DNA of 64,000 nucleotides from Laburnicola sp. R22_1 (Eukaryota; Ascomycota; Dothideomycetes; Pleosporales; Didymosphaeriaceae), in the NCBI GenBank assembly GCA_014281115.1, contig JACONQ010000002.1:620001-684000 (forward strand). The letters run 5' to 3'. Numbering within the stretch: position 1 is the stretch's first letter; each line of letters starts with the position of its first letter. Below are positions 1 through 10,800 of this stretch, in pieces. The notes beneath the pieces are model-generated. The model was given only the letters and a program-made list of their open reading frames with translations. It did no database searches and had not been told where the DNA came from. Both the position numbers and the translations under genes were made by a program.

Positions 1-758
1 ATTCCTGCGTTGTTGGGGCAAAGCTGATATGCAAGTCTGTCTCAAGGAGAAATTTCCGACCTGACGCAAACCTGAACCAGCTGCACAGGCCGAGCGTGCC
101 AACCTCTGTACGAGCGGACAATTCAACACCTTCGAATCGTATTCTCACGTGTTTGTGGCCTTTCCCGTGGCATGTAGATCTGGGGCTGCGGGTTTCGCTC
201 CTTCGCTGGGTCCTTCCTGAAACCGGGCGGGCAAGCTTCAGCAACCCCGGGCCAACTGCAGCCTCAGTCAGTGACACACCAACTTGCAAACTCATGCGTT
301 TGAACAAGCTTTCTTTAGCCTTTCCCCACGCTCCAGCCTCTCTCAGACTCTCTGCAACAACATCTCCGACAACAGACGTTGGGGCTACAGTTTGAAATCG
401 CTCCATCAGACTGGCTCATGGCTCTAGCTAGCGCCATGGTCCTTGCCAATTGTCCATCATTACGTTCCATTCCTTATTCTCCTGGGCTCCACATGTTCGA
501 GGCCTTCATGTTCGAGGCCTTCATGTTCGAGGCCTTCACGTTCGAGGCCTTGGTCTGAGCGACGCGAAGCTTTTGTCTCTGTGAGAGAAAAATGGAGACT
601 TGGCGTGTTCTCCCCTCATGGGCCTGCTAACTGCAAGGCATCCTCCGGCATGGAGTGTTAGATGCGCACGGGATCTTCTCAAACGGGGATCTGGTTGTTG
701 TTTTGCTGACATCGACGTGCTTCTAAAATTGACCGCTGGGTCATAGCGGCGGAAGAAG
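1..758. other. 5' intergenic region, no gene seen
   Basis: I see no supportable gene here. The open frames are short and lack recognisable protein character. The stretch holds the 15-bp tandem repeat at 493-552 and is probably the upstream promoter region of the secreted repeat protein that starts at 941. Confidence 0.5.
493..552. repeat. Four tandem copies of a 15-bp unit
   Basis: The unit ATGTTCGAGGCCTTC is repeated head to tail at 493, 508, 523 and 538. The first three copies are identical and the fourth differs at its second base (T to C) and its last base. The unit length is a multiple of three, so a short frame stays open across it, but no coding role is evident. Confidence 0.9.
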
Positions 759-764
759 TATATA
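759..764 (+). promoter_or_regulatory. TATA box of the repeat-protein gene
   Basis: A TATATA motif lies about 180 nt before the ATG at 941 and is followed by a CT-rich tract, typical of the start region of a strongly expressed fungal gene. The assignment is by position and motif only. Confidence 0.5.
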
Positions 765-940
765 TCCTTTCTTCAATCACCCCTCTACGGTTCTACACTG
801 CATCTTCACGCCCCGTCTCAGTCTTTCAATCTTCTTTGTGCAGGGCACTTTCATTTACATTCCTTTCTTCGAGAGCTGAGCTCACTTTACAACTTGATAC
901 TTTTTCACCACTCCTTCCCATTCTTTCGACACCATTCATC

Positions 941-3553
941 ATGAGGACTACTCTTCCTCTTCTCACACTCCTTTCCTCGGCTCTCGTTACAGCAGCTCCG
1001 GCCCCATTCGTGAAACCCGGACCAGTCGTTACTGCCAGCACTGAGGGCGTGGTCATTCCGCAACCCAACATCGGTCGTCGTGGGGACGCCTTCGTCGCCG
1101 ACTTCGAAAAAAGGGCTCTCCGGCTTCGTGGAGCTCTAGTACGGGCCCGTGGCGGCAAGAACAACAACAAGGATGACGCCGCCGCCCAGGACCAACAAGA
1201 CGATTCCAATGCAGAGGACGATGCAGAGGATGATGCCCAGGCTGGAGACGCCGCCGACGACGACGACGACGAGCAAGAGGCTGATGATGCAGCTGAGCAA
1301 GCCCAGGGCCAGGCCGATGCAGCCATGGGTAACGGAAAGGGTGCCAAACAACAGCAAGGCGCCGACAACGCCGCCGAGCAAGCCCAGGGCCAGGCCGATG
1401 CAGCCATGGGTAACGGAAAGGGTGCCAAACAACAGCAAGGCGCCGACAACGCCGCCGAGCAAGCCCAGGGCCAGGCCGATGCAGCCATGGGTAACGGAAA
1501 GGGTGCCAAACAACAGCAAGGCGCCGACAACGCCGCCGAGCAAGCCCAGGGCCAGGCCGATGCAGCCATGGGTAACGGAAAGGGTGCCAAACAACAGCAA
1601 GGCGCCGACAACGCCGCCGAGCAAGCCCAGGGCCAGGCCGATGCAGCCATGGGTAACGGAAAGGGTGCCAAACAACAGCAAGGCGCCGACAACGCCGCCG
1701 AGCAAGCCCAGGGCCAGGCCGATGCAGCCATGGGTAACGGAAAGGGTGCCAAACAACAGCAAGGCGCCGACAACGCCGCCGAGCAAGCCCAGGGCCAGGC
1801 CGATGCAGCCATGGGTAACGGAAAGGGTGCCAAACAACAGCAAGGCGCCGACAACGCCGCCGAGCAAGCCCAGGGCCAGGCCGATGCAGCCATGGGTAAC
1901 GGAAAGGGTGCCAAACAACAGCAAGACGCCGACAACGCCGCCGAGCAAGCACAAGGACAAGCCGATGCAGCCATGAACGACCAAGCTGCCCAGCAAGAAC
2001 AAGCCCAGGGCAAGCAGAATGGTCAGGAGCAGCAGCAGGCTGCCCAGCAAGGACAAGCCGCCCAGATGGAGCAAGCTGCTCAGAATGGCCAGGCTGCTCA
2101 GAACGGTCAGGCTGCTGCTCAGAACGGCCAAGCTGCTGCTGAGCAGTGTCAAGCTGCTCAAGCTGCTCAGAATGGCCAAGCTGCTCAGAACGGTCAGGCC
2201 GCTGCTGAGCAGTGTCAAGCTGCTCAAGCTGCTCAGAATGGCCAAGCTGCTCAGAACGGTCAGGCCGCTGCCGAGCAGTGTCAAGCTGCTCAAGCTGCTC
2301 AGAATGGCCAGGCTGCCCAGAACGGTCAGGCCGCTGCTGGGATGGGACAAGCTGCTCAGAATGGTCAGGCCGCTGCTGGGATGGGACAAGCTGCTCAGGG
2401 TCAGAACGGTCAGGCCGCTGCTGAGCAGTGTCAAGCTGCTCAAGCTGCTCAGAATGGCCAGGCTGCCCAGAACGGTCAGGCCGCTGCTGGGATGGGACAA
2501 GCTGCTCAGGGTCAGAACGGTCAGGCCGCTGCTGAGCAGTGTCAAGCTGCTCAAGCTGCTCAGAATGGCCAGGCTGCCCAGAACGGTCAGGCCGCTGCTG
2601 GGATGGGACAAGCTGCTCAGGGTCAGAACGGTGGTCAGGCTGCTGCTGAGCAGTGTGGAGCTGCTCAGAACGGTCAGGCTGCTGCTGAGATGGGACAGGC
2701 TCAGAACGGTCAGGCTGCTCAGATGGAGCAAGCTCAGGGCAAGCAGAACGACCAGGAAGAGCAGGCTGCCCAGATGGAGCAAGGCCAGGGTAAGCAGAAT
2801 GGTCAAGAAGAGCAGGCCGGTCAGGAACAGCAAGCCCAGGATCAGCAGAACGCTCAGGATGCCCAGAAGGAAGATGGCAAGGGCAAGAAGGGTAACAACC
2901 AAGCAGCTGGTATGTGCTTCCACTTGGAATTTTGACATCACGAACTAACATGAGCCATAGAAGAGCAAGCCGCCGCTGAGCAACAAGCTGCTGCAGGGCA
3001 GGCTGCTGGCATGGCTGGTGGAGCTGCTGCAGCCAACGGAACCGCAGAGGCAGGCAATGGTAACGAGAACGGTAATGGCAACGGCAACAATGGCAAAGGC
3101 AATGGCAACAACAACGGCATGGGCAATGCCAACAACAACGGCATGGGCAATGCCAACAACAACGACAATGCCAACAACAACGGCAATGCCAACAACAACG
3201 GCATGGGCAATGGCGACAACAACGGCATGGGCAACCAAGGAGAGGAGGGCGCACAGCAGGGCGGCGGCAACGGTCTCCTTTCAACCCTCACCGGCCTCCT
3301 CGGCGGCGGTGCTGGTGGTGCTGGAGGCGCTGCTGGAGGAGCCGCCCAAGGATCTGGTCTCGCTGGTCTTCTCGGTGGTGCTGGTGGTGCTGCTGATGGT
3401 GCTGCCGGAGCTGGCCAAGGCCAAGGAGGCCTCGGTGCTCTCCTCGGTGGCGCTGCCGGAGGTGCTGGACAACAGCAAGAGGGCGCTCAGGGTGGCGGCG
3501 CTCTCGCCGCCTTGGGCCTCGCCAAGCGCCGTGCTGTTGCTTACACCGCTTAA
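941..3553 (+). CDS. Secreted low-complexity Ala/Gln/Asn/Gly repeat protein
   Basis: Unrecognised gene of two exons, 941-2909 and 2961-3553, joined by a 51-nt intron (GTATGT donor, CTAAC branch site, TAG acceptor); 853 aa. The ATG at 941 is chosen over an in-frame ATG at 836 because it begins a clear signal peptide (MRTTLPLLTLLSSALVTA, cleavage near residue 18). A Kex2-type EKR site lies near residues 56-58. An acidic stretch follows, then eight 27-residue units rich in Ala, Gln and Gly, then an A-Q-N-G-Q region with six cysteines, all in an E-Q-C context. The second exon is Asn-rich (NNNGMGNAN-like units), then Gly/Ala-rich, and ends with a second KRR site. No catalytic domain is visible. A secreted or wall-associated structural protein is my inference. 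A TATA box precedes it. Confidence 0.8.
1289..1975 (+). repeat. 81-bp coding minisatellite, eight units plus a partial ninth
   Basis: Units start every 81 bp from 1289 (1370, 1451 and so on to 1856). The inner units look identical base for base. Unit 1 differs at its first codons, unit 8 has one changed base near its end (Gly to Asp), and the partial ninth unit (1937-1975) carries several synonymous changes. The period is in frame, so copy number can vary without breaking the protein. The identity implies recent amplification or gene conversion. Confidence 0.93.
2086..2740 (+). repeat. Imperfect Gln/Ala coding repeats with spaced cysteines
   Basis: Degenerate repeats encode AAQNGQ, AAEQCQ and AAGMGQ blocks in changing order. 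They contain six cysteine codons (TGT), the only cysteines in the spliced product. The mosaic order suggests several rounds of unequal exchange. Confidence 0.8.
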
Positions 3554-3920
3554 GCACCTTCAATCTTCAACTGAGAGTCGAGGGAATGAACCGGGAATGG
3601 GAAGGGGCTAAATGTACTATCTAACACAATCGTTTCTTGCTTTTTTGAGCACATCTTCTTTTTGGGGGGCGTTGAGATTGGGGTTTTTGCAGATGACGAC
3701 CTGTCTGTGTTTTCATTGTATGTATGAGCGTCTAAAAAGGACTCCTGGATGGGTCACGTAAAGTTTAGTGTGTCTATCTATGTACAGCAAGACAATAATA
3801 ACGACAGCCAGTCGATCTGGCGATAATGACTCGCTTTACCAACGAACAGCTTTGATTCATTTCTGATGCTCTCTTCTCTAACTTGTCTTTCTCTCAACTC
3901 TCCATTTCGTCTCACTAATC

Positions 3921-4163
3921 CATCTAGTCTGCATGTGTAGTCATTAACGCTAAAACAACACTCACCCTAGACGAGCAACCACTAAAGGACGTATAAAAGA
4001 TAGTACAATAGAAGCTAGCAATCTAGCGCTTAAGATATTATAATAGAGAATTGAAGGCGATTGGCAGAGCTTACGGCGTTACTGTACATAACTGTTGCTA
4101 GGAGAGTAGCAGAGGTCAGCTACAGGAGCGGCACCGTTTCCATCTAGTGTGCATGTGTAGTCA
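3921..4163. repeat. Pair of 23-bp direct repeats 220 bp apart
   Basis: The 23-mers at 3921-3943 and 4141-4163 start with CATCTAGT and end with GCATGTGTAGTCA, and differ at one base. They flank a 197-bp AT-rich spacer. Confidence 0.85.
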
Positions 4164-4177
4164 AAGCAGGGCCCGGC

Positions 4178-4192
4178 GGGCGGGCGGGCGGG
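4178..4192 (+). other. G-quadruplex-type motif
   Basis: Four GGG runs are separated by single C bases (GGGCGGGCGGGCGGG), immediately after another GGG at 4169. This fits the classical four-tract G-quadruplex pattern with one-base loops. It lies between two converging genes. Confidence 0.6.
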
Positions 4193-4887
4193 CTTCAGGC
4201 ATCCACGTGACCGGCCCACCACCTGGGCACCTCAAACACAGCGCACCTCAGACTGCACGCCCGCCGTCCGTCCGGCCCATGCCACCGCCTCAGGCGTCGT
4301 AAGCTCCCATCCCCGTCCGCTTACGCGTACCCTAAAGGTCCGACGCCGACTCCGACTCCCAAACCGGCTTCGCACCGCTCCGCTCCCGCTGCCCCTTTTG
4401 CCATTGTCTTGACTCTTCCGAACTTGAGACGTAGCGCTCCGAACGGCTTTTCAAACGACGGCCAGATTTTTGATGAAGTTGGGGAGCGGGGGTGTTGATG
4501 CGGGTTCTATTTTGAGCTGAGCATGTTGCGTTTGCTTGAGATTGGGATTTTTTTTTTCTTTCTCATGCGATGGCGGCGTGAGGTTGAGGTTGGTACTTCT
4601 TGTGCTGGGTGTGACAAGTACGTGACGAGTGAGAACGGACGTAGCTGGACACGAGACCACGCCATGTAGGGTCACAACGTAGGGTTAGATACTTATCGCA
4701 GGAGCGGCAGATTCGCAGTACCTTGTTGTGAAGCTTCTGTACGGACCATCATGAGAGGCCGTATATACTTTTGCTGCAGAATACAAAAGTCGGAAAATAG
4801 ACAACACACACAGTACCTATGCCACCTATCCTACCCAGCCAACCGCAAAAGCCTGCGTGTACCGCAAATAAAGCCATATCGGCCGCC

Positions 4888-7800
4888 CTAAAAGAATGCA
4901 CACCACCCGATATACATAGCCGCCAGATTCCTCGGATCCCTCGCCTGCCGCACAAGACTATCCACATAGCCCTCCACACTCAATGGCACACTATCCCCCC
5001 TCACAAATCCACCCAACTTCCCCTTTACAATTTCCAGCACCTCCTGCGGACTCTCAGGTACGCCCGGGATCCTCTTTTTCTTGCGTTGTCCTAGAAAATC
5101 CGCCGTCGGATCATGCACAAACGTCTCTAGAATGGTGATGAGAGCGTCTTCGTGCTGGCGTAGAAGGGAGTAGGTGAGCTCGGCGGTCTTGCGGAAGGGG
5201 CCTTCGATGCCAGAGGGGCCCATGGCGTCTACCATGTTGTGCGTCAAGCGGAAGGGGACCAGTTCGGGTTTTTCGAAAGTAAGACCTTTGTCGAAGAGGC
5301 AGTTGAAGTCTACATGGAAGGTGCCGCCGTTGCCTTCCTCGAGAAGCACGTTTTCACCGTGGCGGTCGCCTAGGCCGAGGACGTGGCCGACGATGCTCAT
5401 GACTGCACAAGACCTCGTGTACCGCAGCCTTGCGGCGAACCAAACCTCGGGTTCGGGGAAAGTTTCGACAAACCACTCGTGTAGCACTGGCTGGAACTTG
5501 GACAAAATCTTCTTAGTGAACAGATGCGTGTGCGACGTATCGGCACATGCTTCGTTGAGCAGCATACGGATCTCCGAGTAGTCGATATTGACGCTCTTTT
5601 GCCGATATAAACGTATGAGGATATCGCGCATCGGCTTCAAGCCTTCCACCCATTCTATAGTGCCGCACTCCTCGTTGAGAGGTGTTACGCCATATGTCTT
5701 GATGTAGAGTCGACGCTTGCTCGCCTCGATGTTCCTTGTCAGGGCACGATTGATCATCGCGTTGAATTCCATGAGTCGTTGATCTTTACGGAGGTCGTCC
5801 TTAGGCTTACAAAGAAGGCCGTACGAGCGTCCATCGGAGCCTCGTACGGTGATCTTGCGTGGGCGTTGGAGTGAAGAGAGAACTAATACGTCGTCCTTGA
5901 ACTCAGCAATTGTGACGACATCTTGCGGAAAGGGATTGTATGCTCGAATCATCCTGCTATCGTTGGTAGAGGGGAGACTAGCAATCATGGCAGCCTCTAT
6001 GGGTACGACAAGAGCGCAAGGTGCAAGCTTGGGGTTGAAGTGCAGGTCCTTGGATAAACTCACATGTGACACTCGCTGTTCAACTGGGGTGTCACAAGCG
6101 GCAAGTAAGGCATCCGTAAGTCGCTGACCATGTGTTATAAGGGTTCTAATTTCTATAAACCCTCCCTTGCGCTTGGGGTGCTCCTTTTTCTTGTTAGCAA
6201 AATCCTGGGCTCCGCCGCCACGATCGTCACTTACCCTTAGCTTATGCATAATATTACCCCCCCGAGAGCGTCTATCATCCTGCTGGGAATGTTGGACAGC
6301 TAAGAGACTCCACAAGGCCTGTTGTGGATACTGACCCGCCACTTTGAGGATGATGAGCTGAAGCACCTCCCACACGCTATTGTTCGGATGGGCGATGCGG
6401 GTGATGATCTGCGGGAAAGCAGTGTACCAAGGATAAGCAGGCATACGCTCGCTCGCGTATCGCTTGACGTACTTGTTGATGTGATCCAGGTGGTTCAACT
6501 TGTGCTGGTAGATGTCTCTATCCTTTAATAGCCTCGGTTGTGGATTGATCAGTTCCATACCCATGTCCAACCAGAGGGTGAGCAATTTTGGAACAGTCTG
6601 ATAGTAGTACTTCGCCCCGTACACTGTGGAGCGAATGTAATTCTCAATGACCAGCTTCGTCAATTCTCCGGCCAGATAATTGTTCGCTTGTTTGGCCACT
6701 GGAAGAGCTTTCTCGGTTTCGTAGAGTTTGAGATAGTATCGGCCGAGATAGTAGTGTCCTTTATCCCACTTAGGAAACGTCAAGATCCCCCTGGCATATT
6801 CCTCTTTGAGTACGAGGCTTTGCGTTTGACCAGCTCTGTCCAACCACTTGGCAAGAAGTAACTGAGCGTGGCACTTGACCTTGTTGGCCGATAATGATAA
6901 GTCTGCACTGGTGGTTGTGGATACCGTGGACACGGACGTGGCGACATCGATGACTGGCATATTCCTTGTTACAAACGAACTGGTTGCGAGTGCGCCTCGA
7001 AGATTTTGTATGGCTTTCCGATGATGCCCTTCCTTCCATAGCATCTTCGAGTACTCAACCTTCGAGGCATCGTCGCCTAGCTGTGTAGCGTGCATGATAG
7101 AGTTGAAAGCTGCCGACGTGAACTCTCCTTTCCGCGCTAGTCTAGCTGTGGTCAACCAAGCTGAGGCAATATCCATTTTGGTAAAGTCGAATCTGTAACC
7201 AATCAGCATTTTTAGCGTGAATGAGAGAATGTACTTACCCGGACAACTGCATGGCCGCCCGGCGGACTCCGAGTAAGTACTGTTTGTCCGAAGTGTATGC
7301 TCCAAGGATGTCGAGTCGTCTATCGAGGATTTCGAGAAGGGCTTCGCGGCCCGGTGTAGCATGGCCCGACAAGCCGCTAATAGCCTCAAGCTCGTAGAGA
7401 GTATGCAACTTGACAAGATGATCATGCGAATTGTGCAACGATGCAGTGACGGATGCCGACAACCCATTCGACAAGACTTCTCGCAGACCCTTAATCGTTT
7501 GTCTGAATTCATTTGCCTTATTGTGACGCAAAGAAAGCAAAGCTTTACCAATCCCAACATTGAAGTCGGAGGAAGGCGTTAATAGCTGGCCAGGTAGCGC
7601 AGTGAGAATCCTTTCTAGTCGGTCCCATTTGCCGGTGGACCACGCTGCTTCTACAGCAAAAGGTAATGTGCTCGACGAGACGAAATTGGACGCATGAAAT
7701 CCGTCGACGTAATTGAGGATCGAGTCTGGAAGATTGCTTAGCTAGATGCCACTTATCCGCATATGTACACTTACCATACTGGCCGGACTCTTTCAGACAT

Positions 7801-10800
7801 GTCAATAGGTTGACCTGCGTCTCCGGATCGTTGGGTTTCTCCGCGAGCGCAAGCTCGTACCACGTTTGAGCAGCTGTCCAGCGCCCAGCCTTTCGATGCT
7901 CCATGATCTGCTGCTCTGGGTTCAGCACAAGAAGGTGGGCAGAAATGCCTTCTATACTGTCAGGCTCATCGATCTGAGCATAGATGTGTTGAAGATGCTG
8001 TAGCAGGTCATCTTTCGCGAAAGGTTCACCTGTGGTTTCGGCCTTATGCTGCTCTTCGCGATAGTACTCTTCCCAGTGAAACAGCGCGCGAGCATATGAT
8101 CTACACTCCACAGCACGTTTCGAGATGACTTTCGCTGGGATAAGTTGCAGTAGTCGTTCAACGGCGCTGAATTGCTTGATCGCTTCAATTTCGGCAGATT
8201 CCGAGATTCCACGACCAGTCTTCCCCGCCATGATTCTCTCTTGAGACACAGCCTTGCGCTTTTCTTGTAACCACAACGCAAGGTAGTCTAGCACCTGGAA
8301 GACATTCTGCGAAGAGTAAGACAAGAAGAGCGGATACTTGGAAGAGTTGACTTACCTCACTGCATTGTTTAATATTCATAGCCTCTGTATGATTGACCCC
8401 TTGAAGATCGGTTTTGAGCACGGTCAGAAGTTCAAGCCCGACGTTGTTGAAATCAGCTTCATCCCCTCCGACAACGACGCTGAGAACCGCATAAGGCAGG
8501 ATAAAAGCGGCGATCGAGAGGTCTTCTCGCCTAGCAACTCTGCCTATCGTGGGAAAGAACATTCTCGCATTCTCAACCTTCGCCTTTTGCAGGATATCAT
8601 ACGTAAACGTCCGTAACCAAAGAGCGTGACTGATCTCGAGACCGAATATTGGATACCGCGCTACGGGCACTTCTTCGTTCGTTGTGAACCTATATTTCGA
8701 GTTCAGGAAAGGTGTCAAGACTTTTTGAACAGGCTTCGGAAATTTATCCCAGCGTTGCGTTGCTAGCGAAGACTGGGAAGTACCTCGGTTTGACTCAGTC
8801 ACATCGGTGTTGAAGCCGCAAAGAGCGCATAGCTCTTGCATAAGCCAAGCCAGCCAACCCTGTGATCTGGCATTGGTAGTCGAAAGGAACACCTTCACAA
8901 GAACTTCCTCCAACATGAAAGCGACGAAGTTAATCACCTCTTCAGCCTGTTCGAAGTTGCTGAGCACAAGGACTTGCTTCTTCTCGCGCACTGTCTCCAC
9001 GCGATAGGGATCGAGGGCACCGATAAGGCCCAGGCATTGAGCACAAAGCGCCCGGATCTCGACATGGTGTCCAGAAAATCGTACACAGATATCGAGCAGA
9101 GACCGACTCAGTGTCATGAGCGCAGGTAGAGGTTTTTGGTCGATCGCGGATTGGTGAAGGAGCTTCTGATGTTCTTCCAGGAATGGTACAAGTTCCTTCA
9201 AAGCGTGCTGCACAACAACCGAATTTTCATCATTGCACCGCTCGCTGAAGTGATTGAAGAGCGTGATGGGATCCTTTCTGGCCTTCAAACGAGCTATTTC
9301 TGCCTCTAGTTTTGACAACATCGGTATGGATGCTAGTGAGGCTAGGTGCCCAACCTCGTCCTGCAACAGTTGGTTGTGTCCTGAGCGAAGAGCTTCGAGA
9401 GTGGCGCTGGCCTTCGATCGTGTCTCATCCGAAAAAGAAGACCAGTTATGCACGACCAAGGCGAATGTCTGACTAAGCACAAGCTTCAAGTGAACCTCCT
9501 CGAGTACAGCGAGGAGAAGCGACCAGACATCGAATGCTTGATCGCAAAGATGAACGTCAGCCATAGCGGACTGAAGACAAGCTCGGATCTATCTGTGTAA
9601 GCCTTTTTGTAGTACTGTAAACAAATTGATGACTAACCTGCGTAAGGGCATGGCAAGAGTCTTCTCGTGCGAACGTTATCAGTTCTTTTATTGCTCCGAC
9701 ACATCTCCTTCGCTCAGATAGATGATGGTTTCCGAGCTGATTCTCTATTGGGTTCGTAAAATCTGCCATGACACCCAGGACATGTTTCAACAGAAACGAC
9801 TCTACCAGATCTTTCGTTTTCTTCTTTGGTACCGGCTTCCGTTTTCCGTCTTTCTGCTTGACGCGCTCGAGGTCGCTTTTGACGTCATCCAAGGAAGCGA
9901 GTCTTTTGATCCCCTCGTAGAACTAGAATGATCAGCCGTGGCCTAAAGCACTCCAAGGACGCTTACAAGTTCTTTGTCATTGGTATTCCGATCCGCCGCT
10001 AATTTGAAAACCTCACTGGCCATAGCCGCAGCGTCAAGCTGCACCAGATCGTGTAGGTTTTGCCCCGCCTGACGGAGGCCAGGCGCAACAGCCACTAAAG
10101 TATCCATAGCTCTTCGCTCTATGTCTGGGCCAGGCTGACACACGAGTAATGCAATGATACGAGCAAGATGCGACCGTGGCTGCAGGCATAGTTCTTCGAT
10201 GGATGTTTTCTTCGCACTCGCGATACGCTTCAGAATATCACTCCTTTTGTTGAGGACAAGAACAGGAAGGACGTCCTCATGGACAAGGATCAGGAGCTGG
10301 CTGACATAGGATATCTCTCCAATCAGCTCGACAACAAATTTTGCCTTTTGTGGGTTGGTATTAAGATCATTAACAATGGAAAACCCAATCGTTCTCCAAT
10401 ATGGTCGCAATAGCTCTTGCGGCGAAGTGTTGAGGTCGTCAGCCAAGGAAGAGAGCTCATTGTAGGCTGCTCCATATATGACTGTATTGGTATGGCCGAG
10501 GTATTCCACTAATTGGCCTAGGATGATGTGCACTTCTTCCCCGCTGCATGTTCGTGCGGCTTGGCCATATGCCATAATCAGAGTCTCTTGTTGCGAAGGA
10601 ACATTCCGTTTCGTAAGCTCAGCCAAGAACTGCATTGTCGCCCTGCGGTTCTTATCACGAACGTGCCGAGATATGTCGTCGCGAAGAAACGTCATAAGTG
10701 ATCGAGACGCTGCTATCCTCAATTCGCGCAAGGATCTTTGCATTGACTTCAAAAGCCATTCACCCAAAGAGCTTAGTTCTAGGCTGAGGTATTCGGGATC

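Larger units (their letters stand above)
3554..4887. other. Intergenic region between convergent genes
   Basis: This is the 3' flank of the repeat-protein gene and of the ATR kinase gene. No coding sequence is convincing. It contains a 23-bp direct repeat (3921-3943 and 4141-4163) and a G-run motif at 4178-4192, with GC-rich sequence around 4170-4400. Confidence 0.5.

Noticed and set aside
836..940. Upstream in-frame ATG at 836 as start of the repeat protein
   Set aside because: It would bury the signal peptide 35 residues inside. The ATG at 941 gives a normal secreted N-terminus.
1289..1975. Evenly spaced repeats as a CRISPR array
   Set aside because: There are no spacers, the units are contiguous and coding, and the organism is a fungus.
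1053..3284. 743-codon and 601-codon antisense frames over the repeat gene
   Set aside because: They are shadows of an in-frame repeat without stops. The sense frame has the signal peptide and a proper intron.
941..3553. Repeat protein as a dikaritin/ustiloxin-type RiPP precursor
   Set aside because: Those precursors have Kex2 KR sites between repeats. Here KR occurs only near the two ends, and the units contain no Tyr-rich core.
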